From the NCBI RefSeq assembly GCF_052116585.1, contig NZ_JBQKKT010000008.1:1-64000 (forward strand): 64,000 bases of DNA, given 5' to 3'. Numbering within the stretch: the first letter of the stretch is position 1; each line of letters begins with the position of its first letter. The stretch is from Luteococcus sp052116585. GTDB taxonomy: Bacteria > Actinomycetota > Actinomycetes > Propionibacteriales > Propionibacteriaceae. Below the pieces are notes generated by a model. That model did not search any database and was not told where the DNA came from. It worked only from the letters and a program-made list of their open reading frames with translations. Below are positions 1 through 9,232 of this stretch, piece after piece. The position numbers and the translations under genes were made by a program.

Positions 1-328
1 CCAGGCCCGGTGACAACACCCCCCGGATCATGCAAACGACAGGGGCACTGAGTCATGCCGGGCCCGGCGACCGTAACCCCGCCCTACGGGGTCACCAGCA
101 AGGTAACGGGTCATCGGGGTTCGCATGCACCCATCATGCCCGCTGGTGCCCCAGCGACTGATGGGGTGGGGGGCTGCGGGCCGGTCGGTCGTCATCGCTG
201 GACTTCCCGGGCAATCCGCGGCAACAACGGGAGTTCACCTCCAATTCATGATGCTGTAGCTGCTATCAGCGCAGTCGGGCGAAAGCTCGAGCGTCGGCCA
301 GGACCCGAGCCCACAGTGAGGTGTGCAC
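1..328. other. Intergenic region upstream of the sugar transporter
   Basis: I see no convincing gene here. A small hairpin, ACCCCG-loop-CGGGGT, lies at about 76-92 and could terminate a gene that ends left of the window. The promoter of the downstream transporter should lie in this stretch, but I could not pick out clear -35 and -10 boxes. Confidence 0.5.
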
Positions 329-1795
329 ATGTCAACCAGTACGACCAGCTCTCCCCAGCCAGGGGGGCTTGACCAGACGAGGACCAAGCGCCCCTTCGGC
401 ATGAAGGACCGCATCGGCTACATGTTCGGTGACTTCGGCAACGACTTCACCTTCATCCTGCAGATGCTCTTCTTCATGCTCTTCTACACCAAGGTCGTGG
501 GGATCAACCCGGCACACGTCGGAACGTTGTTCTTTGCTGCCCGACTGATCGATGCCTTCACCGACGTCGGCATGGGCCGCATCGTCGACACGTCGAAGCC
601 CACCAAGGCCGGCAAGTTCCGTCCCTGGATTGCCCGTGGCGCCGTCCCCGTGGCCTTGGCCTCTGCCTTGATGTACCAGAGCTTCGTCGCCGGCTGGGAC
701 TCCTACGGTGCCCGCCTGGCGTGGATGTGCATCACCTACTTCCTGTGGGGCTCCATCACCTACACCATGATCAACATCCCCTATGGCTCGATGGCCTCTG
801 TCATCTCGGCCGATCCCAAGGAGCGTGCCGAACTTTCCGTGTGGCGCTCCACCGGCGCCAACCTGGCCATCCTGCTTCTCAGCGTCGTGATGCCGGCGAT
901 CGTCTACGTGAAGGTGGACGGACAGGCCACCCTGAGTGGTTCCCGCATGACCATGGCCGCCATCACCTGCTCGGTGCTCGCAGTGATCATGTATGCGCTG
1001 TGCTACCTCCTGGTCACCGAGCGTGTCGAGCCCCCGGTGCTGGAATCGGGCGAGCGCATGGGGCTGGGCAGCCTGCTCGGTTCGCTGTTCAAGAGCCGCG
1101 CCCTGATCGGCATCGTCGTCGCCGCCCTGCTGCTGCTGGTCGGAAACTTCCTGCTCTCCGGCATGCTGGGCTACCTGATCCTGGACTACTTCAATGACGG
1201 CAAGCTGCAGTCCATCGCGCAGATGGCAGCGCTGCTGCCCACCTTCCTGCTGATCTTCATCGCACCCTGGCTGGGCGGCAAGTTCGGCAAGCGTGAGACG
1301 GGCGTGGCCGCGATGGCCATCGGCGGCCTCGTGCTGATCGGCACCTGGTTCCTGCACCTGCAGGGCAACCCGACCCTCTGGGTGGTGCTCTACGCCATCA
1401 GCCAGTTCTGCATCGCCATCTTCAACTTCCTGGTCTGGGCCTTCATCACCGACGTCATCGACGCCGAGGAGATCCGCACCGGTGAGCGCAATGACGGCAC
1501 CATCTACGCCATCTACTCCTGGGCCCGCAAGATGGGTCAGGCACTGGCCGGTGGCCTGTCGGGCTGGGCGCTGGGCTGGATCGGCTACCAGTCGTCGAAG
1601 GGGACCAACATCACCCAGACCCAGGAGACCCTGGATGGCATCTGGATGTACTCCACCCTGGTCCCTGGCATCCTGATCCTTCTGGTGGCCTTTGCCCTGC
1701 AATTCCTGTACCCGCTGAGCAAGAAGGTCGTCGACCAGAACGTCGCCACCCTCAAGGCCAAGCGCGAGGCTGCCGAAGCCGCCGCGGTGCGCTGA
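329..1795 (+). CDS. GPH-family (MelB-like) sugar:cation symporter
   Basis: Membrane transporter of the glycoside-pentoside-hexuronide:cation symporter family (MFS fold), about 488 residues, which is normal for the family. The N-terminus reads DRIGYMFGDFGND, the typical GPH opening, followed by about 12 hydrophobic segments and the family's acidic loop residues (RLIDAFTDVGMGRIVD). I chose the ATG at 329 because GAGG sits 7 bases upstream; a GTG at 323 is also in frame. A strong hairpin (1822-1853) follows, so it is probably a single-gene transcript. The substrate cannot be read from sequence. The nearby GH13_18 phosphorylase and pgi suggest a glucosyl-containing sugar or glycoside, which is inference. 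Confidence 0.88.
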   Translation: MSTSTTSSPQPGGLDQTRTKRPFGMKDRIGYMFGDFGNDFTFILQMLFFMLFYTKVVGINPAHVGTLFFAARLIDAFTDVGMGRIVDTSKPTKAGKFRPWIARGAVPVALASALMYQSFVAGWDSYGARLAWMCITYFLWGSITYTMINIPYGSMASVISADPKERAELSVWRSTGANLAILLLSVVMPAIVYVKVDGQATLSGSRMTMAAITCSVLAVIMYALCYLLVTERVEPPVLESGERMGLGSLLGSLFKSRALIGIVVAALLLLVGNFLLSGMLGYLILDYFNDGKLQSIAQMAALLPTFLLIFIAPWLGGKFGKRETGVAAMAIGGLVLIGTWFLHLQGNPTLWVVLYAISQFCIAIFNFLVWAFITDVIDAEEIRTGERNDGTIYAIYSWARKMGQALAGGLSGWALGWIGYQSSKGTNITQTQETLDGIWMYSTLVPGILILLVAFALQFLYPLSKKVVDQNVATLKAKREAAEAAAVR

Positions 1796-1821
1796 GGCGA
1801 GCTCGCGACTGCATCCTGATC

Positions 1822-1853
1822 GAGGTCCCGGCACAGCCTTGTGCCGGGACCTC
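1822..1853 (+). terminator. Hairpin terminator after the GPH transporter
   Basis: A perfect 13-bp stem, GAGGTCCCGGCAC with its complement, encloses a 6-base loop 26 bases after the transporter stop. There is no long T-run, as is common in GC-rich actinobacteria. Confidence 0.75.
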
Positions 1854-1975
1854 GTCATGTCTGGTCATCGTGGGGCAGTAGGCGGCCGGTGAGGTGTCAG
1901 GTTCAGGTTGGAAGCTTGACCGGGAAAGCATGGCAAGCCCTGCCGATCGCCCTGCGGCGTCACTAGGCTGGGGGC

Positions 1976-3649
1976 ATGCAGACTCCGGTTGATCCCACGT
2001 CCACGGCCGCCTGGGCCGAACTGTCCAAGCTCCATGACGAGTTCACTCCCGACCTCAAGGGAGCATTCGCCGCAGATCCCGATCGCGCCAGTCGCTTCAC
2101 CTTCGACGCAGCAGACCTGCACGTCGACCTCTCCAAGAACTTCCTCACCGACGAGGTCAAGGACGCCCTGCTCAAGCTGGCCGACGAGGTCAACCTTCCG
2201 CAGATGCGCGAGGCCATGTTCACCGGCGAGCACATCAATGTCACCGAGGACCGCGCGGTCCTGCACACCGCCCTTCGTCTGCCCCGCGCCGACGAGCTCA
2301 CGGTGGACGGCCAGGACGTCGTCGCCGACGTGCACGAGGTGCTCGACAAGATCTACACCTGGGCCGACAAGGTGCGCTCCGGCGAATGGGTTGGTGTGAC
2401 CGGCAAGCCGATCACCACCGTCGTCAACATCGGCATTGGTGGCTCGGACCTGGGTCCCGTCATGGTCTACGAGGCGCTCAAGCCCTACAAGAGCGGCCCC
2501 GACGCTCGCTTCATCAGCAACATCGACCCCAATGACTGCGCCGAGAAGGTGGCCGACCTCGACCCCGAGCAGACCCTGTTCATCGTCGCGTCGAAGACCT
2601 TCACAACGCTGGAGACCCTCACCAATGCGCGCATGGCACGCGACTGGCTGCTCGCCAAGCTGCAGGAGGCCGGCGCCATCGACGGCTCCGAGGAGCAGGC
2701 CAAGGGTGCCATCGCCAAGCACTTCGTCGCCGTCTCCACCGCCCTGGACAAGGTGGAGGCCTTTGGCATCGATCCGCAGAATGCCTTCGGCTTCTGGAAC
2801 TGGGTGGGCGGCCGCTACTCGGTGGACTCCGCCGTTGGCACGTCGGTGATCGTCGCCATCGGCAAGGAGAACTGGCAGGACTTCCTGTCCGGCATGCACG
2901 CCATGGACCTGCACTTCCGCGAGACCCCCGCGGAGCGGAATGTCCCGCTGCTGATGGGCCTGCTGAATGTCTGGTACACGAACTTCTTCAAGGCCGAGAG
3001 CCACGCGGTGCTTCCGTACGCGCAGTACCTGCACCGCTTTGCCGCGTACCTGCAGCAGCTCACCATGGAGTCCAATGGCAAGAGCGTCCGGTGGGACGGC
3101 ACGCCCGTCACCACCGGCACCGGCGAGATCTTCTGGGGCGAGCCCGGCACCAATGGGCAGCACGCCTTCTACCAGCTGATCCATCAGGGCACCAAGCTCA
3201 TCCCGGCCGACTTCATCGCCGTCGCCAACCCGGCGCACCCGACGAAGGACGGCGACGTGGACGTCCACGAGCTCTTCCTGAGCAACTTCTTCGCCCAGAC
3301 CGCTGCGCTGGCCTTCGGCAAGACGGCCGACGAGGTGCGCGCCGAGGGCACGGCCGAGCACATCGTCCCCGCCCGCGTCTTCGCCGGCAACAAGCCCACC
3401 ACGTCGATCATGGCCCCGGCCCTGACCCCGCCGGTGGTCGGTCAGCTGATCGCGCTGTACGAACACATCACCTTCGTGCAGGGCATCGTCTGGGGCATCG
3501 ACTCCTTCGACCAGTGGGGTGTGGAGCTGGGCAAGCAGCTTGCACTGAAGATTGCCCCGGCCGTCCAGGGCGATGAGGAGGCCAAGAAGCAGCAGGACGC
3601 TTCCACCCAGGCCCTGATCGACTACTACCTGGACAAGCGCGAGAAGTGA
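1976..3649 (+). CDS. pgi: Glucose-6-phosphate isomerase
   Basis: Interconverts glucose 6-phosphate and fructose 6-phosphate in the cytoplasm (glycolysis and gluconeogenesis). The 557-residue length matches bacterial and eukaryotic-type PGI of about 550. Signatures visible: GSDLGP in the first SIS domain, SKTFTTLET for phosphate binding, VGGRYSVDSAVG (PGI signature, near residue 275), and GTKLIPADFI in the C-terminal half. It starts at ATG 1976. It sits between a sugar transporter and a sugar phosphorylase fusion, but strong hairpins on both sides suggest it has its own transcript. Asn codons are strikingly ordered: AAT whenever the next base is G and AAC otherwise (8 of 8 and 10 of 10 by my reading). 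Confidence 0.97.
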   Translation: MQTPVDPTSTAAWAELSKLHDEFTPDLKGAFAADPDRASRFTFDAADLHVDLSKNFLTDEVKDALLKLADEVNLPQMREAMFTGEHINVTEDRAVLHTALRLPRADELTVDGQDVVADVHEVLDKIYTWADKVRSGEWVGVTGKPITTVVNIGIGGSDLGPVMVYEALKPYKSGPDARFISNIDPNDCAEKVADLDPEQTLFIVASKTFTTLETLTNARMARDWLLAKLQEAGAIDGSEEQAKGAIAKHFVAVSTALDKVEAFGIDPQNAFGFWNWVGGRYSVDSAVGTSVIVAIGKENWQDFLSGMHAMDLHFRETPAERNVPLLMGLLNVWYTNFFKAESHAVLPYAQYLHRFAAYLQQLTMESNGKSVRWDGTPVTTGTGEIFWGEPGTNGQHAFYQLIHQGTKLIPADFIAVANPAHPTKDGDVDVHELFLSNFFAQTAALAFGKTADEVRAEGTAEHIVPARVFAGNKPTTSIMAPALTPPVVGQLIALYEHITFVQGIVWGIDSFDQWGVELGKQLALKIAPAVQGDEEAKKQQDASTQALIDYYLDKREK

Positions 3650-3686
3650 TTCCGGCTCCAGCCGCTGGCTGAGCCAACGCGTTCCC

Positions 3687-3715
3687 GGTGCCCACGGTCT
3701 CTTGGCCGTGGGCAC
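3687..3715 (+). terminator. Hairpin terminator after pgi
   Basis: An 11-bp stem, GGTGCCCACGG with its complement CCGTGGGCACC, surrounds an 8-base loop about 37 bases downstream of the pgi stop. Confidence 0.7.
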
Positions 3716-3925
3716 CGCTCTGTTCTGGTGGTGGCGTGGGTTGGGGCTGCTGGGCAGTGGCGCGTGGGTTTGGTGCATCCGCGACGGGTAGAGCGCACGC
3801 GGGGTGGTGGATCCCACGCGAACCATGGAGGTGGGCTCCGGGGTGGGGCCCGCCCCGTTGCTCTGGCGTGGCTGGATAGGCTGGCAACACGCACCACGAG
3901 GGTGCGACGAGCACCGGGGAATGAC

Positions 3926-6532
3926 ATGAGCACTGACGCCTTCAGCCTGCCCACCATCAGCGACACGAGCACCATCCCGACCGGCGACATGCCTGGTGAC
4001 AAGGTGCAGATCGACGACGGCCACGTGGCCAAGGCGGAGGTGATCATGGAGGACCTGTGGCCCCGCCTGTCGGACCTGCTGGACGGGTCGCCCCACCGTC
4101 GCGCGGTCATCTCGGTGCACGGAGGCTCTGGTGTGGGCAAGTCCGAGACGGCCTCGGTGCTGGCCGCCTTCCTGCGGCACAATGGACTTGGCGCCTATGT
4201 GATGAGCGGTGACAACTACCCGCGTCGCATCCCCCGGGACAATGATGTCGAACGACTGCGCACCTTCCGTAGTGAAGGGCTCAAGGCGCTGGTGGCCAGC
4301 GGTCAGTACGACGACGACGTGAAGGCGACGCTGGCCGGACTCCAGTCATCGGACCGCGATGCCGATCCCGCGCTGCGCGTCGAGCACCCGTGGCTCAGCG
4401 CCTATCAGACGGGCGGCGCGGAGGCCCTGGAGCGCTACCTCGGCAGCACCCTGGAAATCGACTTCGACGAGGTCAGTGCGATCCTTGCCGATTTCCACGA
4501 GGGCGCCGAGCGCTTGCGCCTCAAGCGGATGGGCCGCGAGCTCGACGAGCTCTGGTACGACGACGTGGACATGACCGCTGTTCAGGTGCTCGTCATCGAA
4601 TGGACCCATGGAAATTCGGCAAATCTCACGGGTGTTGACCTGGCCATCCTCCTGAACTCGACGCCGGAGGAGACCTTGGCCCATCGTCGCTCGCGAGCGC
4701 GCGACGGCGCCACCGACAGCCCTTTCACCACGATGGTGCTGGGGATTGAACAGACCCACCTGCACGAACAGGCCCACCGGGCGGCGATCATCGTGAACAA
4801 GGCGGGTCAGGTGATCAGCCACGCCGAGTACCTGGGTCAGATGGGGGCCGACCTGCCCGAGCCCGGCGCCATGATCAACTTCTACCCGGACAGCATGGGT
4901 GGAACGCTCGGCGACGAGGTGGACTTCCTCAACGACCCTGCAGTGCGGGGCGCTTTCACCAGTGCCTATGTGTTGCCCAGCGTCTTCAACACGGACCTCG
5001 ATCGGGGTTTCTCCGTGATCGACTACAACCTGAGCGAGGTCTACACCCGCCCCGGAGACCTGGACGCGCTGCGGGCCGCCGACGTGAAGTTGAAGTTCGA
5101 CTTCATCCTCAACCACGCCTCCGTGCTCTCGCCCCAGTTCCAGGACCTGCTGGCCAAGGGGACCCGGAGCGAATACGCCGACTTCTTCATCGACTGGAAC
5201 CAGTTCTGGGCCGGCCATGGCGAGATGACCCCGGAGGGCTACATCCAGCCTGACCCCGAGCTCATCAAGGACATGTTCTTCCGCAAGCCTGGCCTTCCCA
5301 TCCTGATGGTGCGCATGCCCGACGGCACCGAGAAGCCCTACTGGAACACCTTCTACCAGGAAGTCCGTTACACGGCCCCGGACGCCCAGACGATCATGCA
5401 GGTGGCGGGCGTCCAGTACCAGGCCGCGGTGCGGCTCGAGCAGGCGATCCGGGCGGCCCTCGGCGAGGGTCTCAGCCCGTCGGAGATGGCCGTGGAACTG
5501 GGATTCGGTGTGGACGTCGCGCAGTGGAATGCCGTGGCCGAGCACATGGAGGCCGGGCGTCGCTACCTGGGGCAGATGGACCTCAACATCAAGAGCGAGA
5601 AGGTCTGGGAGTTCTACGCCGACGTGCTGGACAAGCTGGCGGGATATGGGGCGGAGATCGTCCGCCTTGACGCCTTCGCCTACGCCCCCAAGGAGCCGGG
5701 GGAGAAGAACTTCCTCAATGACCCGGGCACCTGGGAGCTGCTGGAGCAGGTGAACCAACTGGCCACTGCCCGCGGCCTCAAGCTGCTGCCCGAGATCCAC
5801 TCCCGCTACGAGGAGGGCATCCACGAGCTGATCAGCTCCAAGGGCTACCTGACCTACGACTTCTTCCTGCCAGGCCTCGTGATCGACGCCTTGGAGAATC
5901 GGGACGCCAGCCACCTCAAGCGCTGGATCGACGACCTGTTGACCAAGCAGATCCGTACGGTCAACATGCTCGGATGCCACGACGGCATTCCGCTGCTCGA
6001 CCTCAAGGGCCTGCTCTCCGACGAGCAGATCGACGGGCTGATCGAGACCGTGAAGGGCCGCGGCGGTTACGTCAAGGACCTCCATGGCGAGAAGAAGATG
6101 TACTACCAGGTGAATGCCACCTACTACTCGGCGCTGGGGGAGAACGACGAAGCGATGCTGCTGGCGCGTGCCATCCAGCTCTTCATGCCGGGCAAGCCGC
6201 AGGTCTGGTATCTGGATCTGTTCGGCGGCACCAATGACCATGCGGCGGTGGAGCGAGCTGGTGCGGGGGGCCACAAGGAGATCAATCGCACCAACCTGAG
6301 CGTCGAGCAGGTGCGTCAGGGGCTCGCCACATCGCTGGTCCAACGCCAGCTCGAGCTGCTGCGCTTCCGCAATTCGTGCGCCGCCTTCGGCTGGGATGCC
6401 GAGTGCACGGTGGCCGAGACCGCGGCCCATGAGCTCCAGATCACCTGGCGCAGGGATGGGCACGAGGCGCAGCTGCTCGCAGACCTGGCGACCAGAGCCT
6501 TCACCATCACGGCCGATGGTGAGCCTGTCTGA
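3926..6532 (+). CDS. P-loop kinase fused to a GH13_18 (sucrose-phosphorylase-like) glycoside phosphorylase
   Basis: An 868-residue two-part enzyme. Residues about 55-310 form a P-loop NTPase of the uridine/adenylylsulfate-kinase type, with Walker A GGSGVGKS at 66-73 and a following SGDNYPRRIP segment. Residues about 316-868 form a GH13 barrel of the subfamily holding sucrose, glucosylglycerol and glucosylglycerate phosphorylases. It begins INFYPDSMGGTL and keeps the catalytic set: nucleophile Asp582 (RLDAFAY), acid/base Glu623 (LLPEIHSRY) and Asp686 (CHDGIP). Known members release glucose 1-phosphate by phosphorolysis. I infer that the kinase half phosphorylates either the acceptor sugar or the released product. 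The ATG at 3926 follows GGGGA by 5 bases; a longer in-frame GTG start at 3728 lacks such a site. Its stop overlaps the next gene by one base. Confidence 0.85.
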   Translation: MSTDAFSLPTISDTSTIPTGDMPGDKVQIDDGHVAKAEVIMEDLWPRLSDLLDGSPHRRAVISVHGGSGVGKSETASVLAAFLRHNGLGAYVMSGDNYPRRIPRDNDVERLRTFRSEGLKALVASGQYDDDVKATLAGLQSSDRDADPALRVEHPWLSAYQTGGAEALERYLGSTLEIDFDEVSAILADFHEGAERLRLKRMGRELDELWYDDVDMTAVQVLVIEWTHGNSANLTGVDLAILLNSTPEETLAHRRSRARDGATDSPFTTMVLGIEQTHLHEQAHRAAIIVNKAGQVISHAEYLGQMGADLPEPGAMINFYPDSMGGTLGDEVDFLNDPAVRGAFTSAYVLPSVFNTDLDRGFSVIDYNLSEVYTRPGDLDALRAADVKLKFDFILNHASVLSPQFQDLLAKGTRSEYADFFIDWNQFWAGHGEMTPEGYIQPDPELIKDMFFRKPGLPILMVRMPDGTEKPYWNTFYQEVRYTAPDAQTIMQVAGVQYQAAVRLEQAIRAALGEGLSPSEMAVELGFGVDVAQWNAVAEHMEAGRRYLGQMDLNIKSEKVWEFYADVLDKLAGYGAEIVRLDAFAYAPKEPGEKNFLNDPGTWELLEQVNQLATARGLKLLPEIHSRYEEGIHELISSKGYLTYDFFLPGLVIDALENRDASHLKRWIDDLLTKQIRTVNMLGCHDGIPLLDLKGLLSDEQIDGLIETVKGRGGYVKDLHGEKKMYYQVNATYYSALGENDEAMLLARAIQLFMPGKPQVWYLDLFGGTNDHAAVERAGAGGHKEINRTNLSVEQVRQGLATSLVQRQLELLRFRNSCAAFGWDAECTVAETAAHELQITWRRDGHEAQLLADLATRAFTITADGEPV

Positions 6533-7227
6533 TGCGCCTGCCAGGCTGGCGTCTGGTGGTCGCGGCGGGTGTGGGCTCCTTGGTGGGTCTTCTCGGAGTG
6601 CCGCGGGTGGTCACCGCCGTCGGTTCCCGTGATCGCGTGTTCAATGTGGCGGAATTCCGGGAGCAGCCGAATCATCCACGGGTTGCGCTGGTGCTGGGTG
6701 CCCAGGTGCATCCGGATGGTCGGCCGTCGCGCTATCTGCGTGGGCGTCTGGACACGGCACATCAGCTCTACAAGAGTGGATTTGTCGACGTATTGCTGGT
6801 CTCCGGAGACAATGGCGTCGACCACTACGACGAGCCAACCGCCATGAAGCGTTACCTGGTGGAGGCGGGGGTGCCTGAATCCGACGTCGTGATCGACTAC
6901 GCCGGCTTCGACACCTATGACTCCTGCGTACGGGCTCGCCGGGTCTTCGGCGTCGAGCAGTTGGTCGTGGTCTCGCAGGGCTACCACCTGCCGCGGGCCG
7001 TCACGACCTGCCGCCTGGTCGGCGTCGACGCCGTCGGGGTTGGTGACTGGAGCGTCCAGCGGGTGGGGCGCTTTGACGGGGTTCCAGTGCTGTGGCGGCT
7101 GGGGTGGACCAATTTCGCGCTACGGGAGCTACCCGCGAATGTGAAGATGCTCTGGGACGTTGGGACGCGACGCACGCCGACGCTGGGTGCACCGGAGTCA
7201 GGGGTTGCCGACGCCCTGGAGCGTTGA
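6532..7227 (+). CDS. SanA/DUF218 (YdcF-like) membrane-anchored protein
   Basis: A 231-residue protein with one N-terminal hydrophobic anchor (residues about 5-25) and a DUF218 domain: VALVLGAQVHPDGRPS, then LLVSGDNG and VVSQGYHLPRA. SanA family members in Enterobacteria influence envelope permeability and vancomycin exclusion; the biochemical role is unknown. Its ATG overlaps the stop of the kinase-phosphorylase gene by one base (TGATG), so the two are co-translated. Why a sugar phosphorylase and a SanA protein should be coupled is unclear. A second, divergent DUF218 protein lies at 45871-46464 inside the polysaccharide locus. Confidence 0.82.
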   Translation: MRLPGWRLVVAAGVGSLVGLLGVPRVVTAVGSRDRVFNVAEFREQPNHPRVALVLGAQVHPDGRPSRYLRGRLDTAHQLYKSGFVDVLLVSGDNGVDHYDEPTAMKRYLVEAGVPESDVVIDYAGFDTYDSCVRARRVFGVEQLVVVSQGYHLPRAVTTCRLVGVDAVGVGDWSVQRVGRFDGVPVLWRLGWTNFALRELPANVKMLWDVGTRRTPTLGAPESGVADALER

Positions 7228-7259
7228 CCAACCTGCTCGGGTGCCCAGCATGGGGAGCG

Positions 7260-8035
7260 CTCGGTCATGCGGGAGCTGGCGGTCACGCTGAACGGTCAGG
7301 GGCATGTCGGACGTGCCGGGGCATGTCGAATGTGCCGGGGCATGTCGGACGGGCCGGGGCACGTGGTGCAGCGCGTGCCCGTGGACGTTGGGCGTGCGGA
7401 GTGGCATCTGAGGGTGGTTGGGCGGGCTTGTATGAGCGGTCGCGCCCTTGTTGGTGCCTCGCGTGTAGGCCAGTCCGTTGCCGGGGCACGTCGAATGTGC
7501 CGGGGCACGTGGTGCAGCGCGTGCCCGTGGACGTTGGGCGTGCGGAGCCGGGACGGCCCGATGGGGGATGCCCCCTGGGTGCGGTGAATCGTGTTGTCGG
7601 CGTGTTGTCCGTGGTCAGATGGCCCTTGTGGCGTCCGGTTGGTGTGCCGCGCCCTTGTTGGTGCCTCGCGTGTAGGCCAGTCCGTTGCCGGGGCACGTCG
7701 AATGTGCTGGGGCACGTCGTGCAGCGCGTGCCCGTGGACGTTGGGCGTGCGGAGTGGCATCTGAGGATGGTTGGGCGGGGCTTGTTTGACCGGCCGCGCC
7801 CTGGTGGGGTTTCGCTGGTGGGTCTCGCCCTGGTGGGGTCTCGCTGGTTCGCCAGCCCCTTGCCGGGGCACGTCGAATGTGCCGGGGCACGTGGTGCAGC
7901 GCGTGCCCGTGGACGTTGGGCGTGCGGAGCCGGGACGGCTCGATGGGGATGCCCCTGGGTGCGGCGAATCGTGTTGTCGGCGTGTTGTCCGGAGCCAGAT
8001 GGCCCTTGTGGCGTCCGACCATCTGGCGTGGACTG
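7260..8035. repeat. Complex GC-rich repeat block (four copies of a dispersed hairpin element)
   Basis: This non-coding stretch of about 780 bp is built from repeated segments. The core GCACGTGGTGCAGCGCGTGC begins at 7359, 7505, 7712 (one base changed) and 7887, each followed by a segment ending GTTGGGCGTGCGGAG. A second segment, starting CGCGCCCTTGTTGG, occurs at 7441 and again 207 bp later at 7648. A third, containing CGTGTTGTCGGCGTGTTGTC, occurs near 7590 and 7970. The core can fold (GGCACG...CGTGCC), as can the neighbouring GGCAC-GTCGAAT-GTGCC. Long open frames run through it on both strands but have repetitive, low-complexity translations and are not genes. Confidence 0.85.
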
Positions 8036-8041
8036 ACCCGC

Positions 8042-8977
8042 ATGAAGGCGAGGACAACGGGGGACCTGCTGGCGCAGGGGTTGACGCATGGGGATCTCAG
8101 GGCTGCGGTGGCGGCGGGAGATCTGGTGCGGCTCAGACGTGGCGCCTACCTGAAGGAGACACCTCAGACCGACGTGGAGCGGCACCGGATGCTCATCGAC
8201 GCCACCATTCGCGGGCTGGGTGATGTCGTCGTGAGCCACCAGTCCGCGGCGGTTGTCCATGGCCTATTGCTTCCCGGGGACCCCGGTGAACTGGTCCATG
8301 TCCTTCGTCGGAGGAGCACGAAGGGTGGTGGACAGAAGAATGGGGTGGTCCACACCCACGTGGGCAAGCTCCACGCCGGGGACATCGTGGTGGTGGATGG
8401 CATGCGAGTGACGTCCAGGGCCCGGACGGTGGTGGATCTCGCGCGGACGATGAATTTCCAAGATGCCGTCATCCTTCTCGATGCTGCACTGCGCAGCCCT
8501 GACCGTCCGGGCGAGGAGTCCGAACACATGCGGTCCCTGATCCAGGAGGCCGTCGGGCGTGCAGGCAGAGTGCCGGGGGTGAAAATGGCGCGGGATGCCC
8601 TGAGCTTCGCCGACGGTCGTTCGGGCAGTCCGCTGGAGAGCCGGAGCCGAATCCTCATCCATGAGGAGGGCTTGCCGCCGCCTGTGCTCCAGTACGTCGT
8701 CGCTGATCAGTGGGGCCACGTGCTTGCACGTCTGGACTTCGCATGGCCGGACCAGAAGGTCTATGGGGAGTGCGACGGGGCCGTGAAGTACGGTGCACTG
8801 CTCCGGCCTGGTCAGACGGCTGCGGAGGTGGTGATGCTGGAGAAGAGACGGGACAACTCGTTGGCTGATCTGGGGTGGCGACAGGTCCGGTGGATGGATG
8901 CTGATCTGCGCCGCCCTCACGTCCTGGCTGAACGCATCCGACGAGCCTTGGCAGGCGGCTTGGCTGTGGCGTCGTGA
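8042..8977 (+). CDS. AbiEi-antitoxin-like HTH protein with C-terminal DUF559/Vsr-like nuclease-fold domain
   Basis: A 311-residue protein. The N-terminal 50 residues resemble the winged-helix domain of AbiEi-type antitoxins (DLVRLRRGAYL). The middle has the associated CoE-like fold (VVSHQSAAVVHGL and VTSRARTVVDLAR). The C-terminal 110 residues resemble the DUF559/very-short-patch-repair-like endonuclease fold, with the sequence LDFAWPDQKVYGECDG as a possible PD-(D/E)xK-type core. Such fusions are common in actinobacteria and have no settled function. No AbiEii toxin nucleotidyltransferase lies next to it. It is flanked by the dispersed repeats on both sides, which suggests an accessory insertion. 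I chose the ATG at 8042; upstream in-frame starts lie inside repeat DNA. Confidence 0.75.
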   Translation: MKARTTGDLLAQGLTHGDLRAAVAAGDLVRLRRGAYLKETPQTDVERHRMLIDATIRGLGDVVVSHQSAAVVHGLLLPGDPGELVHVLRRRSTKGGGQKNGVVHTHVGKLHAGDIVVVDGMRVTSRARTVVDLARTMNFQDAVILLDAALRSPDRPGEESEHMRSLIQEAVGRAGRVPGVKMARDALSFADGRSGSPLESRSRILIHEEGLPPPVLQYVVADQWGHVLARLDFAWPDQKVYGECDGAVKYGALLRPGQTAAEVVMLEKRRDNSLADLGWRQVRWMDADLRRPHVLAERIRRALAGGLAVAS

Positions 8978-9000
8978 TGGCCGATGCGCGTCCCCGACCC

Positions 9001-9210
9001 GGCACGTCGAAGGTGCTGGGGCACGTGGTGCAGCGCGTGCCCGGGGAAGTTGGGCGTGCGGAGTGAATGTGCCCGGGGAAGTCGGGCGTGCGGAGTGAAT
9101 GTGCCCGGGGAAGTTGGGCGTGCGGAGTGAATGTGCCCGGGGAAGTTGGGCGTGCGGAGTGAATGTGCCCGGGGAAGTTGGGCGTGCGGAGTGAATGTGC
9201 CCGGGCTTCT
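9001..9210. repeat. Dispersed hairpin element followed by a 32-bp tandem array
   Basis: The core GCACGTGGTGCAGCGCGTGC recurs at 9021. From 9037 a 32-bp unit beginning GTGCCCGGGG and ending GGAGTGAAT is repeated five times without spacers (9037-9196; copy two has one C for T), then starts a sixth copy (9197-9205). The unit is the tail of the dispersed element amplified in tandem. It is not a CRISPR because the copies are contiguous. Confidence 0.9.
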
Positions 9211-9232
9211 TCGGCATGAAGAGGTGAGGGAA

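Noticed and set aside
7092..8260. Open frames on both strands running through the 7.3-8.0 kb repeats
   Set aside because: The translations are repeated low-complexity text (for example HVPRHIRRAPA) produced by the DNA repeats, with no start site or family match.
9037..9205. Possible CRISPR array
   Set aside because: The 32-bp copies are directly adjacent, with no unique spacers, and no cas genes are in the window.
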